A stretch of 64,000 nucleotides of DNA from Ruegeria lacuscaerulensis (lineage in GTDB: Bacteria > Pseudomonadota > Alphaproteobacteria > Rhodobacterales > Rhodobacteraceae): NCBI RefSeq assembly GCF_013033355.1, contig NZ_WQDY01000002.1, positions 248,001 to 312,000 of the forward strand, read 5' to 3'. Position 1 is the stretch's first letter; each line of letters opens with the position of its first letter. This document shows positions 1 through 9,260 of this stretch, one piece after another. The notes beneath the pieces were generated by a model that searched no databases, was not told the DNA's origin, and was given only the letters and a program-made list of their open reading frames with translations. The translations under genes and the position numbers were made by a program.

Positions 1-1
1 C

Positions 2-1495
2 AAAGCCTTTGGGCCGGTTCAGGCCAACAAAGACATTTCCATCAGCGTCGCCCCCGGATCGATCCATGGGATCATCGGTGAAAACGGTGCGGGCAAATCC
101 ACGCTGATGAGTATCCTCTACGGCTTTTACAAGGCCGATAAGGGCGAGATTTGGATCAACGGTGACAAGACCGAAATTCCCGACAGTCAGGCTGCGATTG
201 CGGCAGGTATTGGGATGGTGTTCCAGCATTTCAAGCTGGTGGAAAACTTTACCGTTCTGGAAAACATCGTTCTGGGTGCCGAGGACGGAGGGCTGCTTGC
301 CCCCTCGCTGTCCAAAGCGCGTAAAGAACTGAAAGCGCTGGAAGAAGAATACGAGCTGTTCGTCGACCCTGACAAACGTATCGACGAAATAGGCGTGGGC
401 ATGCAGCAGCGTGTCGAAATCCTCAAAGCCCTGTATCGCAAGGCCGAGATCCTGATTCTGGACGAACCCACCGGGGTTCTGACCCCGGCCGAGGCCGATC
501 AGCTGTTCCGCATCCTCGACCGGCTGCGGTCCGAGGGCAAGACGATCATCGTGATCACCCACAAGCTGCGCGAGATCATGGAAAACACCGACACCGTCTC
601 GGTCATGCGGCGTGGTGAGATGACGGCCACAGTCAAAACCGCCGATACCAACCCGCAGGAACTGGCCGAGCTTATGGTTGGGCGCAAAGTGCTGTTGCAG
701 GTGGATAAACTGCCCGCAAAACCCGGCCAGCCCGTGCTTGAGATTGAAAATCTGAGTGTCACCGATGGTGCGGGTGTTGAGCGGGTCAAAGGCATCGACC
801 TGACCGTCCGCGCGGGTGAAATCGTGGGCATCGCTGGCGTCGCCGGTAATGGCCAGTCTGAACTGCTTGAGGTTCTGGGCGGGATGCGTCCGGGCCAAGG
901 CACGATCCGCCTGAACGGCGCATCATTGGCGCTGAGCGGGGCGGGCTCGGATGGTCAAACCCGCCGTGCGCAGGGCATTGCGCATGTACCCGAGGACCGC
1001 CAGCGCGAAGGTCTGATCATGGAGTTTCACGCGTGGGAGAACGTGGCCTTCGGCTATCACCGCGACCCGGCCTACAAGCGGGGGCTGTTCATGGACAACG
1101 CAGCCCTACGCGCTGATACAGAGGCCAAGATGGAAAAGTTCGACGTCCGCCCGCCCGATGGCTGGCTGGCGGCCAAGAACTTCTCGGGCGGAAACCAACA
1201 AAAAATTGTCGTCGCGCGCGAGATCGAGCGGAACCCCGATCTGTTGCTGGTTGGTCAGCCAACACGCGGCGTGGATATTGGTGCGATCGAGTTCATTCAC
1301 AAACAGATCGTTGCTCTGCGCGATCAGGGCAAGGCGATCTTGCTGGTTTCGGTCGAGCTGGAAGAGATCTTCTCGCTGTCCGACCGGATTGCGGTGATGT
1401 TTGACGGACATATCATGGGCGAACGCCTGCCCCATGAGACGGATGAAAAAGAGCTGGGCCTGCTGATGGCCGGTGTTGCGGGAAAGGCCGCGTGA
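2..1495 (+). CDS. Nucleoside/simple-sugar-type ABC importer ATPase, two ABC domains (5' end cut by window)
   Basis: Cytoplasmic ATPase with two fused nucleotide-binding domains, as in the BmpA-linked purine nucleoside importers and the RbsA/YufO-like group. Coding continues in frame from the first bases of the window, so the true start lies upstream and about 15 residues are probably missing. The first Walker A GENGAGKST lies at bases 77-103, with Walker B ILILDEPTG further on. The second domain has a degenerate P-loop (GVAGNGQSE), signature NFSGGNQQK and Walker B-like DLLLVGQPTRGVD, the usual asymmetry of this family. The stop is 3 bases before the permease start, so the operon is tight. The substrate is inferred from family resemblance; no binding-protein gene is visible here. 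Confidence 0.9.
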   Translation, partial: KAFGPVQANKDISISVAPGSIHGIIGENGAGKSTLMSILYGFYKADKGEIWINGDKTEIPDSQAAIAAGIGMVFQHFKLVENFTVLENIVLGAEDGGLLAPSLSKARKELKALEEEYELFVDPDKRIDEIGVGMQQRVEILKALYRKAEILILDEPTGVLTPAEADQLFRILDRLRSEGKTIIVITHKLREIMENTDTVSVMRRGEMTATVKTADTNPQELAELMVGRKVLLQVDKLPAKPGQPVLEIENLSVTDGAGVERVKGIDLTVRAGEIVGIAGVAGNGQSELLEVLGGMRPGQGTIRLNGASLALSGAGSDGQTRRAQGIAHVPEDRQREGLIMEFHAWENVAFGYHRDPAYKRGLFMDNAALRADTEAKMEKFDVRPPDGWLAAKNFSGGNQQKIVVAREIERNPDLLLVGQPTRGVDIGAIEFIHKQIVALRDQGKAILLVSVELEEIFSLSDRIAVMFDGHIMGERLPHETDEKELGLLMAGVAGKAA

Positions 1496-1498
1496 AGC

Positions 1499-2593
1499 AT
1501 GGATAAAATGCCCAAATGGGCCGATGTCGTTCTGATTCCGCTGATCAGTCTGGTATTGGCCGCAATCCTCTCGGCGCTGGTGATCCTCGCCATAGGTGAA
1601 AACCCCATCGAGGCCGTGAACCTGATGGTCACCGGCGCGCTGGGGTCGACCTATGGCTGGGGCTATACGCTGTATTACGCGACCAACTTCATGTTCACCG
1701 GTCTGGCCGTAGCCGTGGCATTTCACGCGCGTCTGTTTAACATCGGCGGCGAAGGTCAGGCCATGCTGGGCGGTCTGGGCGTTGCCATGGTGTGCCTCTA
1801 TATCGACTGGCCACACTGGAGCATTGCCCTGCTGGCCGCCTGTGTCGGATCGGCCCTGTTCGGTGCCATGTGGGCGGCAATCCCCGCCTACCTGCAAGCC
1901 AAGCGCGGCAGCCACATCGTAATCACCACGATCATGTTCAACTTCATCGCGGCAGCCTTCCTGAACTATATGCTGGTCAACGTGATGCGCCCGCAGGGCT
2001 CGCAAGACCCGGCAACCGCGCGTTTCCCCGAAACGGTGCATTTGCCAACCTTCCAATCCATGTTCTCAACCGCCGAGAATGCTCTGTTCCGGGGCGCGCC
2101 CGCGAATATCTCGTTCTTCGTGGCCTTGCTGGCCTGTGTCGCGGTCTGGGCGCTGATCTGGCGGACGCGGCTGGGTTATGAAATCCGCGCCTATGGCCAT
2201 TCGGAAACCGGGGCCGTCTATGCCGGGATTTCCCCGGTGCGCATTACCATCATCGCCATGCTGATCTCGGGCGGATTGGCCGGAATGATGGCCATCAACA
2301 ACGTCATGGGCGAGGCGGAACGTTTGGTCCTGAACTCGACCGAGGGCGCGGGCTTTATCGGCATCGCCGTGGCGCTGATGGGGCGGTCGCACCCGTTCGG
2401 GGTGTTCCTTGCAGCGATCCTGTTCGGGTTCCTCTATCAGGGCGGTGCAGAACTTGCGCTGTGGACCTCGATCCCGCGTGAGCTGATCGTGGTCATTCAG
2501 GCGCTTGTGATCCTGTTCACCGGAGCGTTGGACAACATGGTACGGATGCCGCTTGAAAAGCTGTTCCTGAGCCTGCGGAAAGGAGCGCAGTGA
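1499..2593 (+). CDS. ABC importer permease (BPD_transp_2 family), first subunit
   Basis: Integral inner-membrane permease of 364 residues and about 8-10 hydrophobic segments, of the branched-chain amino acid/ribose/nucleoside permease family. The motif FNIGGEGQAMLGG near residue 80 is typical of the nucleoside (YufP-like) members. It starts 3 bases after the ATPase stop and its stop overlaps the start of the second permease, so the two are expected to form a heterodimeric channel. Nucleoside specificity is inferred from family and neighbours. Confidence 0.88.
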   Translation: MDKMPKWADVVLIPLISLVLAAILSALVILAIGENPIEAVNLMVTGALGSTYGWGYTLYYATNFMFTGLAVAVAFHARLFNIGGEGQAMLGGLGVAMVCLYIDWPHWSIALLAACVGSALFGAMWAAIPAYLQAKRGSHIVITTIMFNFIAAAFLNYMLVNVMRPQGSQDPATARFPETVHLPTFQSMFSTAENALFRGAPANISFFVALLACVAVWALIWRTRLGYEIRAYGHSETGAVYAGISPVRITIIAMLISGGLAGMMAINNVMGEAERLVLNSTEGAGFIGIAVALMGRSHPFGVFLAAILFGFLYQGGAELALWTSIPRELIVVIQALVILFTGALDNMVRMPLEKLFLSLRKGAQ

Positions 2594-3561
2594 TGGAAGC
2601 TTTCGTAACCCTCGTCCAAGTCCTCGACTCGACCATCCGACTTGCAACACCACTGCTGCTGGCCTGTCTGGCGGGGCTCTATTCCGAACGCGCTGGTATC
2701 TTTGATATCGGGCTTGAGGGCAAGATGCTTATGTCCGCCTTCTTCTCGGCCGCCGTGGCCGCTGTGACCGGCTCGGTCTGGCTGGGCCTTCTGGCAGGAA
2801 TCGGGGCTTCACTGATCCTGTCGGCCCTTCATGGCGTTGCGTCGATCACGTTCCGGGGCAATCAGCTGATCTCGGGCGTCGCGATCAACTTCCTGGCCTC
2901 GGGGATGACCGTTCTGGTCGCACAAAGCTGGTTCCAGCAGGGCGGGCGAACTCCGTCCCTGTTCGGCGGCGGCCGGTTCGAGCCGATCAACTTCCCCTTT
3001 GCCGACGCCATAAGCGGCGTACCCATCGTTGGACCGATCTACTCCGAGCTTCTGTCGGGGCATTCCATCCTCGTCTATGTCGCCTTCCTGATGGTACCGC
3101 TGACGTGGTGGATTCTTTACCGCACCCGCTTTGGCTTGCGCCTGCGGGCAGTGGGCGAAAACCCGGCCGCTGTAGATACCGCAGGTGTCTCGGTCGTGGG
3201 GCTGCGCTTTGCCGCCGTGGCGATTTGCGGCGTGCTGTGCGGAATCGCGGGCGCCTATTTGGCGACCGCCCTGCAAGCCGGGTTCGTCAAGGAAATGACC
3301 GCCGGACGGGGTTTCATCGCACTGGCCGCGCTGATCTTTGCCAAATGGCGGCCTTGGCATGCGATGGGTGCGTGTCTGCTGTTCGGTTTGCTTCAGGCTG
3401 TTGCGCTGAGATTCCAGAATATTGATCTGGGCGGCGTTGTCATCCCGGTACAGGTCATGGACGCCCTGCCCTATATCTTGACCGTGGTGATTCTGGCCGG
3501 GTTCGTTGGCAAAGCCGTTCCACCCCGCGCGGGTGGCGAGCCCTATGTGAAAGAGCGATGA
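2593..3561 (+). CDS. ABC importer permease (BPD_transp_2 family), second subunit
   Basis: Second membrane subunit of the importer, 322 residues from ATG 2593; a GTG at 2590 would add one residue. The ATG is preferred because GGAG at 2582-2585 sits 7 bases upstream and the TGATG overlap with the first permease allows translational coupling. FDIGLEGKMLMSAFF near residue 40 is the counterpart of the FNIGGEGQ motif of the partner. It is the last gene of the operon; a strong hairpin follows at 3604-3633. Confidence 0.88.
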   Translation: MEAFVTLVQVLDSTIRLATPLLLACLAGLYSERAGIFDIGLEGKMLMSAFFSAAVAAVTGSVWLGLLAGIGASLILSALHGVASITFRGNQLISGVAINFLASGMTVLVAQSWFQQGGRTPSLFGGGRFEPINFPFADAISGVPIVGPIYSELLSGHSILVYVAFLMVPLTWWILYRTRFGLRLRAVGENPAAVDTAGVSVVGLRFAAVAICGVLCGIAGAYLATALQAGFVKEMTAGRGFIALAALIFAKWRPWHAMGACLLFGLLQAVALRFQNIDLGGVVIPVQVMDALPYILTVVILAGFVGKAVPPRAGGEPYVKER

Positions 3562-3603
3562 TAAGTCCAGTTTCGGACAGATTTCAGTCCTGTTCGCTGC
3601 AGA

Positions 3604-3633
3604 GCGGCATGCACAGTTGATTTTGCATGCCGC
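3604..3633 (+). terminator. 10-bp perfect stem-loop after the importer operon
   Basis: GCGGCATGCA (3604-3613) and TGCATGCCGC (3624-3633) form a perfect 10-bp stem with a 10-base loop, 43 bases after the permease stop. No U-run follows, so it is either a non-canonical terminator or a 3'-end stabilising structure. The rest of the 3562-3809 gap holds no convincing gene. Confidence 0.45.
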
Positions 3634-3809
3634 AGACGCTCTAAAGAGGTATGCGAGTGTTTCCTGTGCCAGCCAATTCCGGACACATACCCACCCGGGT
3701 AAATTGCCCAATGGGTTCAAAGCCACGCCTCACGCAGAATTCAAAGCTCTTTCCGGAAACGGACCGCATATCATCACCTAACACACCTGTTAACAAGACC
3801 TAGTGCCCC

Positions 3810-4730
3810 ATGCAGATTTACCTTCCTATCGCCGAAGTCTCTGTTAACGCTTTTCTGCTGCTGGGTTTGGGCGGTATGGTCGGTATCCTCTCCGGCATGT
3901 TTGGCGTCGGCGGCGGGTTCCTGATGACACCGCTTCTGTTCTTTATTGGTATCCCTCCGGCCGTTGCTGTTGCGACCGAGGCGAACCAAATCGTCGCGTC
4001 TTCGTTTTCCGGTGTTCTGGCACATTTCAGGCGTAAGACCGTCGACCTAAAGATGGGCACTGTCCTGCTGACGGGAGGTCTAATCGGCGCGGCCCTTGGG
4101 GTGGTGGTATTCAACTACCTCAAGAGTCTTGGTCAGGTCGATCTGCTGGTTACCCTGTGCTATGTTGTTTTCCTGGGCGTGGTCGGCAGCCTGATGTTCA
4201 TCGAAAGCCTGAATGCGCTGCGAAAGTCCAAAAAAGGTGGCGCTGCGCCTGCGAAACGACGACAGCGTGGCTGGGTTCATGCCATGCCCTTCAAAATGCG
4301 TTTCCGCACCTCGGGCCTTTATATCTCGGTCATCCCGCCGATTGTGGTAGGGCTGTGCGTTGGGGTTCTTTCAGCGATCATGGGGGTCGGAGGCGGCTTT
4401 ATCATGGTGCCTGCTATGATCTATCTGCTGGGAATGCCCACCAAAGTTGTCGTCGGCACCTCGCTTTTTCAGATCATTTTCGTAACAGCGTTCACCACGA
4501 TGCTGCACGCGACAACGAACTATACGGTTGATATCGTTCTGGCTGTTCTGCTGCTGGTCGGAGGCGTCATAGGCGCGCAGATCGGCACGGTGATCGGCGC
4601 GCGTATGCCGGCCGAGCAGCTGCGCGTTCTGCTGGCTGCGTTGGTTTTGGTCGTTTGCGGAAAACTGGCGCTTGATCTGCTTTTGGAACCGTCCGAGCTG
4701 TATTCGCTGGGCGTGGAAGGGGGGCACTGA
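3810..4730 (+). CDS. TSUP family membrane transporter (TauE/SafE-like)
   Basis: Predicted sulfite/organosulfonate exporter family protein of 306 residues. It shows the internal duplication of the family: GMFGVGGGFLMTP near residue 30 and IMGVGGGFIMVP near residue 195, each in a membrane helix. A basic loop (KSKKGGAAPAKRRQR) lies between the halves. It is followed after 2 bases by a TIGR02186 gene, a common alphaproteobacterial pairing that suggests a shared transport or envelope role. The substrate cannot be read from sequence. Confidence 0.85.
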   Translation: MQIYLPIAEVSVNAFLLLGLGGMVGILSGMFGVGGGFLMTPLLFFIGIPPAVAVATEANQIVASSFSGVLAHFRRKTVDLKMGTVLLTGGLIGAALGVVVFNYLKSLGQVDLLVTLCYVVFLGVVGSLMFIESLNALRKSKKGGAAPAKRRQRGWVHAMPFKMRFRTSGLYISVIPPIVVGLCVGVLSAIMGVGGGFIMVPAMIYLLGMPTKVVVGTSLFQIIFVTAFTTMLHATTNYTVDIVLAVLLLVGGVIGAQIGTVIGARMPAEQLRVLLAALVLVVCGKLALDLLLEPSELYSLGVEGGH

Positions 4731-4732
4731 TC

Positions 4733-5500
4733 ATGCTGAAACGCCTGATCCTTTTGTTTGCCCTGTGCGTGACACCCGCGTTGGCCGAAGAAGAATCCGT
4801 TGTTCTTGGCCTTAGCCAGGATCGTGTGGCGATCACAGCCACGTTTGACGGGTCCGAGATTCTGATTTTCGGGGCCGTCAAACGCGAAACACCCATTCCG
4901 TCCGGTCCCCCGCTTGAGGTCATCGTCGCCGTTGCGGGGCCATCCAGCCCGGTGACCGTTCGCAGAAAAGAACGCAAGCTTGGCATTTGGGTCAATACCG
5001 ACAGCGTTCTGGTCGACCTTGCGCCCAGTTTCTACGCCGTCGCAACAAGCGCGCCGCTGGATGACATTTTATCGGATACCGAAGACCTACGCTATCGTGT
5101 TTCGATTGAACGTGCGATCCGATCTGTCGGTGCAGCGATGCACATTCGCGGGGCACAGGACTTCGCCGATGCCGTGGTGCGAATCCGCGAAGACGAAGGG
5201 CTGTATTCCATTCGCGAGGACACGGTTGCAGTGGACGAACAAACCTTATTTCGGACCTCAATCGACATGCCAGCGGACCTGACCGAAGGAGAGTATGCGG
5301 CGCGCATTTTCCTCACCCGTGGCGGCGCAGTCGTGTCGCAGTTTGAAACCATCATCGACGTGCGCAAAGTGGGGCTGGAACGGTTCCTTTATACAATGTC
5401 CCGCGAACAACCCGTCTGGTATGGGCTGATGTCTCTGGTCATCGCGATTGCCGCTGGCTGGGGCGCTTCTACCGCCTTCCGGCTACTACGCGAAACCTGA
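4733..5500 (+). CDS. TIGR02186 family protein, secreted and membrane anchored
   Basis: 255 residues with a cleavable signal peptide (cleavage near TPALAEEE, about residue 18), a mainly beta periplasmic part and a C-terminal helix (VWYGLMSLVIAIAAGWGAS) that anchors it. It resembles the uncharacterised TIGR02186 family. It lies 2 bases after the TSUP gene, so it is almost certainly cotranscribed and probably an accessory of that transporter. No biochemical function is known to me. Confidence 0.8.
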   Translation: MLKRLILLFALCVTPALAEEESVVLGLSQDRVAITATFDGSEILIFGAVKRETPIPSGPPLEVIVAVAGPSSPVTVRRKERKLGIWVNTDSVLVDLAPSFYAVATSAPLDDILSDTEDLRYRVSIERAIRSVGAAMHIRGAQDFADAVVRIREDEGLYSIREDTVAVDEQTLFRTSIDMPADLTEGEYAARIFLTRGGAVVSQFETIIDVRKVGLERFLYTMSREQPVWYGLMSLVIAIAAGWGASTAFRLLRET

Positions 5501-5501
5501 G

Positions 5502-6230
5502 TTACCCACGCCCAATGTAAGGCATCGTAGTCGCCATAACCGTCATGAACTGAACATTCGCATCGGGCGGCAAACTGGCCATGTGAAGCACCGAACGGGC
5601 AGCGTCACCAACGTCCATCGTGGGGTCCAGCTGCTGCCCCGCTGCGACGGCATTGTCTACCAAATCCTGCACCATCTGCGTCCGCGCGTTGCCGATATCG
5701 ATCTGACCGCAGGCAACGCCAAATGCCCGCCCGTCCAAAGACAAGCTACGTGTCAACCCAGTGATCGCGTGTTTCGTTGCCGAATAATGCACCGAGTTTG
5801 GTCGCGGTACGTGGGCTGCAATCGATCCGTTATTGATGATCCGGCCGCCCTGAGGCGTTTGGTGTCGCATGATCCGAAAGGCTTCGCGCGCGCATAGGAA
5901 CATTCCGTTCAAGTTGACGTTTACACTTTGGTACCAGTCTTCCAACGCGATCTCATCAATGGTGCCGCCGGGGGCAAAGATACCCGCATTGTTGAACAGG
6001 ACATCCAGCCTGTCCGCCCTATTGGAAAACGTCCGAAAGGCCCGAGATACCGCAACCGGATCCGTCACGTCGGCAGCCAGAACGATCGCCTTGGGGTGCT
6101 GTTGCGCAATTTCGTCTAGCTTATCGGCACTGCGGGCCAACAAACCTACGGTCCAACCCTCATTCAGAAACAGCTCGGCTGTGGCGCGCCCTATGCCAGA
6201 GCTTGCGCCGGTTACGATGATCGTCTTCAT
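5502..6230 (-). CDS. Short-chain dehydrogenase/reductase (SDR)
   Basis: Classical NAD(P)-dependent SDR of 242 residues. TGASSGIG at residues 7-14 binds the cofactor, NNAG is at 80-83, and the catalytic set is Ser136, Tyr149 and Lys153 (YSATK). It overlaps the upstream helicase gene by 4 bases (ATGA), so the two are cotranscribed, although no functional link is obvious. The substrate is unknown. It converges with the TIGR02186 gene with one base between stops. Confidence 0.88.
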   Translation of the reverse strand: MKTIIVTGASSGIGRATAELFLNEGWTVGLLARSADKLDEIAQQHPKAIVLAADVTDPVAVSRAFRTFSNRADRLDVLFNNAGIFAPGGTIDEIALEDWYQSVNVNLNGMFLCAREAFRIMRHQTPQGGRIINNGSIAAHVPRPNSVHYSATKHAITGLTRSLSLDGRAFGVACGQIDIGNARTQMVQDLVDNAVAAGQQLDPTMDVGDAARSVLHMASLPPDANVQFMTVMATTMPYIGRG

Positions 6231-7759
6231 GTCTCTTCCGCCTCCAATGTCAGCGAGGCCGCCGGAACCGCCCTCAGATCATCCACGCGCAGAGGATAAG
6301 TCGGCTTGGCCAAACGGTTTCGCACCACCCAAATCAACCGTTCCTGCGCACGCGTGATGGCCACATAGGCCAGACGTTTCCAAAGGGGCTGCCCCGCTTC
6401 GGTTCGGCCCATCCGAGCAGCCGCGTAGATATCGGGTGCAAAGACCTGCACCGTGTCCCATTGCGAGCCCTGCGCCTTGTGGATGGTCACGGCCGCCCCA
6501 TGCAGAAAGGTCGCGCCCATGCGGGCGGCATAGGGGATGAACGGCTCTTCCTCATCTGGCATTTCGATTTTCACGATCGAGGCCGCGCTGACCTGCGGGT
6601 CCTCGGCCCCCATGACGTGCAGGCGCGAAAAACCCGGCTTGCGACCCGGCCCCAGATAAACAACCTGCGCCCCTTTGATCAGCCCGCGCGCTTCAAGGTC
6701 CAGACGCTTCTTGCGATGCTTCAAGGGCAGTTCGATCCCATCACAGATCAGCGGCTCGCCTTCCAGCAATTCGGTGTCCGGGGCACCATGCACCTGCCGA
6801 AACGCCTGAATCAAACGGATACGTGTCGCATTGCGCCACACCAGAACCGGGCTGCGGGCCATCAGATCAACCTCGACCCGCTGCCCCCACACGACGCGGT
6901 CATCCTGCCGGGCCGTTTGTTCAACCAGACGCTCGAAATCTTCAAACCCCATGGCAGGGTCCGCCAGCGCATGGGCCAAATCCAAAATGGGGTTGTCTGC
7001 AGTCTGGCGGTGCACCCGGTGCAGGATTTGCTTGCGCGGCTCGGGCAGACCGTCAAACACCATGCTGCCCGATTGATTGACCGGAGCAAGCTGCGCCGGA
7101 TCGCCAAACAGCAACAACGTTGGGAAAATCTCCTGCAGGTCTTCGAACTGCCGGTCATCCAACATCGAAGCTTCGTCCACGAACCCGATATCCAAGGGTT
7201 CTTCCCGACGCTTCCAGCCAGTAATGAAATCCGAACCACGTAGCCCCGCCGCGGCCAATGCACCCGGAATGGACTTGTTGTTTTCATAAAACGCGGCGGC
7301 ACGGTCCAGTGCCTCGTCCGTCAGCCCCTCGATCTCGGGGCGTTCGTCGTTTCCGGCCAGCCACTCGGCAATCCGCTCATATTCTGGGTCATAGACCGGG
7401 GTATAGAGGATGCGGTGGATCGTGGTCGCAGGAACCCCGCGCAACCGCAATACGCTGGCGGCCTTGTTGGTGGGGGCCAGAATTGCAAGGCTGCGTTTGT
7501 CCCGCGCCTTGCGGCTTTCAAAATCGCCCGAGACGATCTGAACGCCAGTTTCAGCCAGCGCCTTATAAAGCTCGGCCAACAGCAGCGTCTTGCCCGACCC
7601 AGCCTTGCCGATCACCGCCATCACACCGGATTTTCCGTTGCCCGGCAGTTTCAGCAAGGCATCGTCATCCAGATCAACGCCTGCCGACCTCAACATCTCT
7701 GCGATGTTGTCATAGGCGGCGGCCTGATCGTCCGAGAAGGTCACGAGGGGCGTAGACAT
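6227..7759 (-). CDS. RecD-like superfamily 1 ATP-dependent DNA helicase
   Basis: 510-residue SF1 helicase or exonuclease V alpha-like protein. Walker A GKAGSGKT is at residues 51-58, the DEAS Walker B is in GFVDEASMLD, and C-terminal UvrD_C_2 motifs are HKAQGSQWDTV and YVAITRAQERLIWV. It is shorter than full RecD2 and has no visible N-terminal HhH repeats. Its likely role is DNA unwinding in repair. It is the first gene of a two-gene unit with the SDR. Confidence 0.85.
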   Translation of the reverse strand: MSTPLVTFSDDQAAAYDNIAEMLRSAGVDLDDDALLKLPGNGKSGVMAVIGKAGSGKTLLLAELYKALAETGVQIVSGDFESRKARDKRSLAILAPTNKAASVLRLRGVPATTIHRILYTPVYDPEYERIAEWLAGNDERPEIEGLTDEALDRAAAFYENNKSIPGALAAAGLRGSDFITGWKRREEPLDIGFVDEASMLDDRQFEDLQEIFPTLLLFGDPAQLAPVNQSGSMVFDGLPEPRKQILHRVHRQTADNPILDLAHALADPAMGFEDFERLVEQTARQDDRVVWGQRVEVDLMARSPVLVWRNATRIRLIQAFRQVHGAPDTELLEGEPLICDGIELPLKHRKKRLDLEARGLIKGAQVVYLGPGRKPGFSRLHVMGAEDPQVSAASIVKIEMPDEEEPFIPYAARMGATFLHGAAVTIHKAQGSQWDTVQVFAPDIYAAARMGRTEAGQPLWKRLAYVAITRAQERLIWVVRNRLAKPTYPLRVDDLRAVPAASLTLEAEET

Positions 7760-7819
7760 GGCGCGACCCTACAAGGCCGCGCCAGCTATCACCAGATGCG
7801 GTTTCCGCTTTTCCGCAAG

Positions 7820-8458
7820 TTATGCCGACAGAGCAAACCGATGCTGCCGCGCGGTTCCGAAAGCGGTCTTGAACCAAAGACGCGACAGTTCACGCGGGAT
7901 ACCGGCCCGTTCGGCCACACGGTTGCAATCGTCAGAAGAATAAGGCCACAGCCCTACCGAAATCTGATTACGCCCCGTTCCTTGCGACCCCAACACCACC
8001 GGAGACGACCCGATCAGCCGGTAAATCCTGATCATTCGTGCATCAAACACGCCGGCGATGTGGGTCAGGCCGAACCCTTCCATGATTTCGCCCCCGCTCA
8101 GCATGATAGCACCGGCGGTATGCGGGCTAGCGGTGCGCGACAGGCAAAACCGCGTTACTTCCCAGATCAATGGACTGTGGATCGGCTCACCTCCGGTCAA
8201 ATGTCCGAAGACTTCGTTTACCATGACGCGCCCGGTTGTCGGCAACACACGCATCGAGCCGCCATGACTGCCGTCTTCTTCTTCCCAGATAACATAGAGC
8301 GGGTTCAGATCATCATATTGATCCCGCTCTTCCCCCCTTTCATTGACATATACGTCCCAACCCAGTCGGGTTTTGAACTGATCGGCTCGGTCGCGGAACA
8401 TTCCGTCGGCGAGCTCCGGAAACTTGTTAAGTTCGTCGGCAAACAAATAGCGCAACAT
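7820..8458 (-). CDS. Acyl-homoserine-lactone synthase (LuxI family)
   Basis: Autoinducer synthase of 212 residues that joins an acyl chain from acyl-ACP (or acyl-CoA) to S-adenosylmethionine. Family-invariant residues are in register with LuxI: Arg24, Phe28 and Trp34 near the N-terminus, acidic residues about 43-50, Arg70, Glu100 and Arg103 (WEVTRF). It lies 82 bases downstream of the luxR-type gene on the same strand and begins ATG with an AGGGG-type ribosome site. The lactone chain length cannot be predicted. Confidence 0.92.
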   Translation of the reverse strand: MLRYLFADELNKFPELADGMFRDRADQFKTRLGWDVYVNERGEERDQYDDLNPLYVIWEEEDGSHGGSMRVLPTTGRVMVNEVFGHLTGGEPIHSPLIWEVTRFCLSRTASPHTAGAIMLSGGEIMEGFGLTHIAGVFDARMIRIYRLIGSSPVVLGSQGTGRNQISVGLWPYSSDDCNRVAERAGIPRELSRLWFKTAFGTARQHRFALSA

Positions 8459-8475
8459 GACATTTCCCCTTGTCG

Positions 8476-8487
8476 TCCTGTGCAGGA
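8476..8487. promoter_or_regulatory. TCCTGTGCAGGA inverted repeat in front of luxI
   Basis: A 12-bp inverted repeat (TCCTG, TG, CAGGA) lies between luxR and luxI, about 18 bases before the luxI start codon. It resembles the inner arms of a lux box (CCTG...CAGG) but the spacer is far shorter than the classical 20-bp box. It could be a LuxR-type site or a 5'-leader hairpin. Confidence 0.35.
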
Positions 8488-8540
8488 ACGAAGGGGGTAC
8501 GAAGTCGTGGTTAATTTACCGTTCGAGGTGCGCGCGGCCG

Positions 8541-9260
8541 TTAAACCACTATTAATCCCCGGCTTAACGCTGTTGCGATCGCATGGGTCGTGTTCTGTGC
8601 CCCAAGTTTGGCACGGGCACTTTCGATATAAACCCTCAGTGTATGCTCAGAGATCGACAGAGAATGCGCCACCTGTGCGCGACTGTAGCCCCGCGCAAGT
8701 AGGGTCATGGCGTCCACCTCGCGGGGTGACAATCCACGCGGCGCGTCTGGTTGGCGGTCGGTCTCAAATTCCAGCGCTTTGCGATTGAAATAATGAGCAA
8801 TCAAAATCAGCTCGCGCCCATGCGCATCAATAAATCTTTTCCAGCTGTTATCGTCGCAGGAATGGTTAACGGTGAACAAGGCAAACTGACCATTAGGACC
8901 TCGAATCGGGATAGAATAGCCCTGATTGCCCACCCCGTGTTCGAGCGCATCCTGAAGAAAACTCTTCGCCACCTTGCCCGACCAGTCCAAGGACTTCCAA
9001 TCCACCGGGTGAAAGCGTTGGAAACAGCCCAGAATTACCGGATCAATACGGTGGTAATTCCGCTCGCGGTATCGTTCTGCCCAGGCGTCGGGATAGGTGG
9101 TATAACCGTATTGGTCACCTGCCCCGTCAACCCAATGATATATAAGATGTTCAACCTGTAGCCGGTCGCGCAACCTGACGGCAACATCGCTTAGTTCATC
9201 AAGCGCGCTGGTGTTTTCCAAGTCCTCCAGGACCTGAGCCATATCCGGTGTTGTTCCCAT
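8541..9260 (-). CDS. LuxR family quorum-sensing transcription regulator
   Basis: N-terminal autoinducer-binding domain (conserved aromatic and acidic residues in YTTYPDAWAERYRERNYHR and IDPV) and C-terminal LuxR/GerE helix-turn-helix (GLSPREVDAMTLLARGYS to the end). It should bind the lactone made by the adjacent LuxI and control luxI and others. The start is uncertain: ATG 9281, 9260 and 9242 are all open and none has a clean ribosome site. I give 9260 (239 residues). All three fall inside the small upstream ORF, so translation is probably coupled to it. Confidence 0.88.
   Translation of the reverse strand: MGTTPDMAQVLEDLENTSALDELSDVAVRLRDRLQVEHLIYHWVDGAGDQYGYTTYPDAWAERYRERNYHRIDPVILGCFQRFHPVDWKSLDWSGKVAKSFLQDALEHGVGNQGYSIPIRGPNGQFALFTVNHSCDDNSWKRFIDAHGRELILIAHYFNRKALEFETDRQPDAPRGLSPREVDAMTLLARGYSRAQVAHSLSISEHTLRVYIESARAKLGAQNTTHAIATALSRGLIVV

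Noticed and set aside
7415-8788. 457-codon plus-strand ORF across the helicase-luxI region
   Set aside because: Antisense shadow of three well-supported genes; no motifs, Arg/His/Pro-rich composition typical of antisense GC-rich frames.
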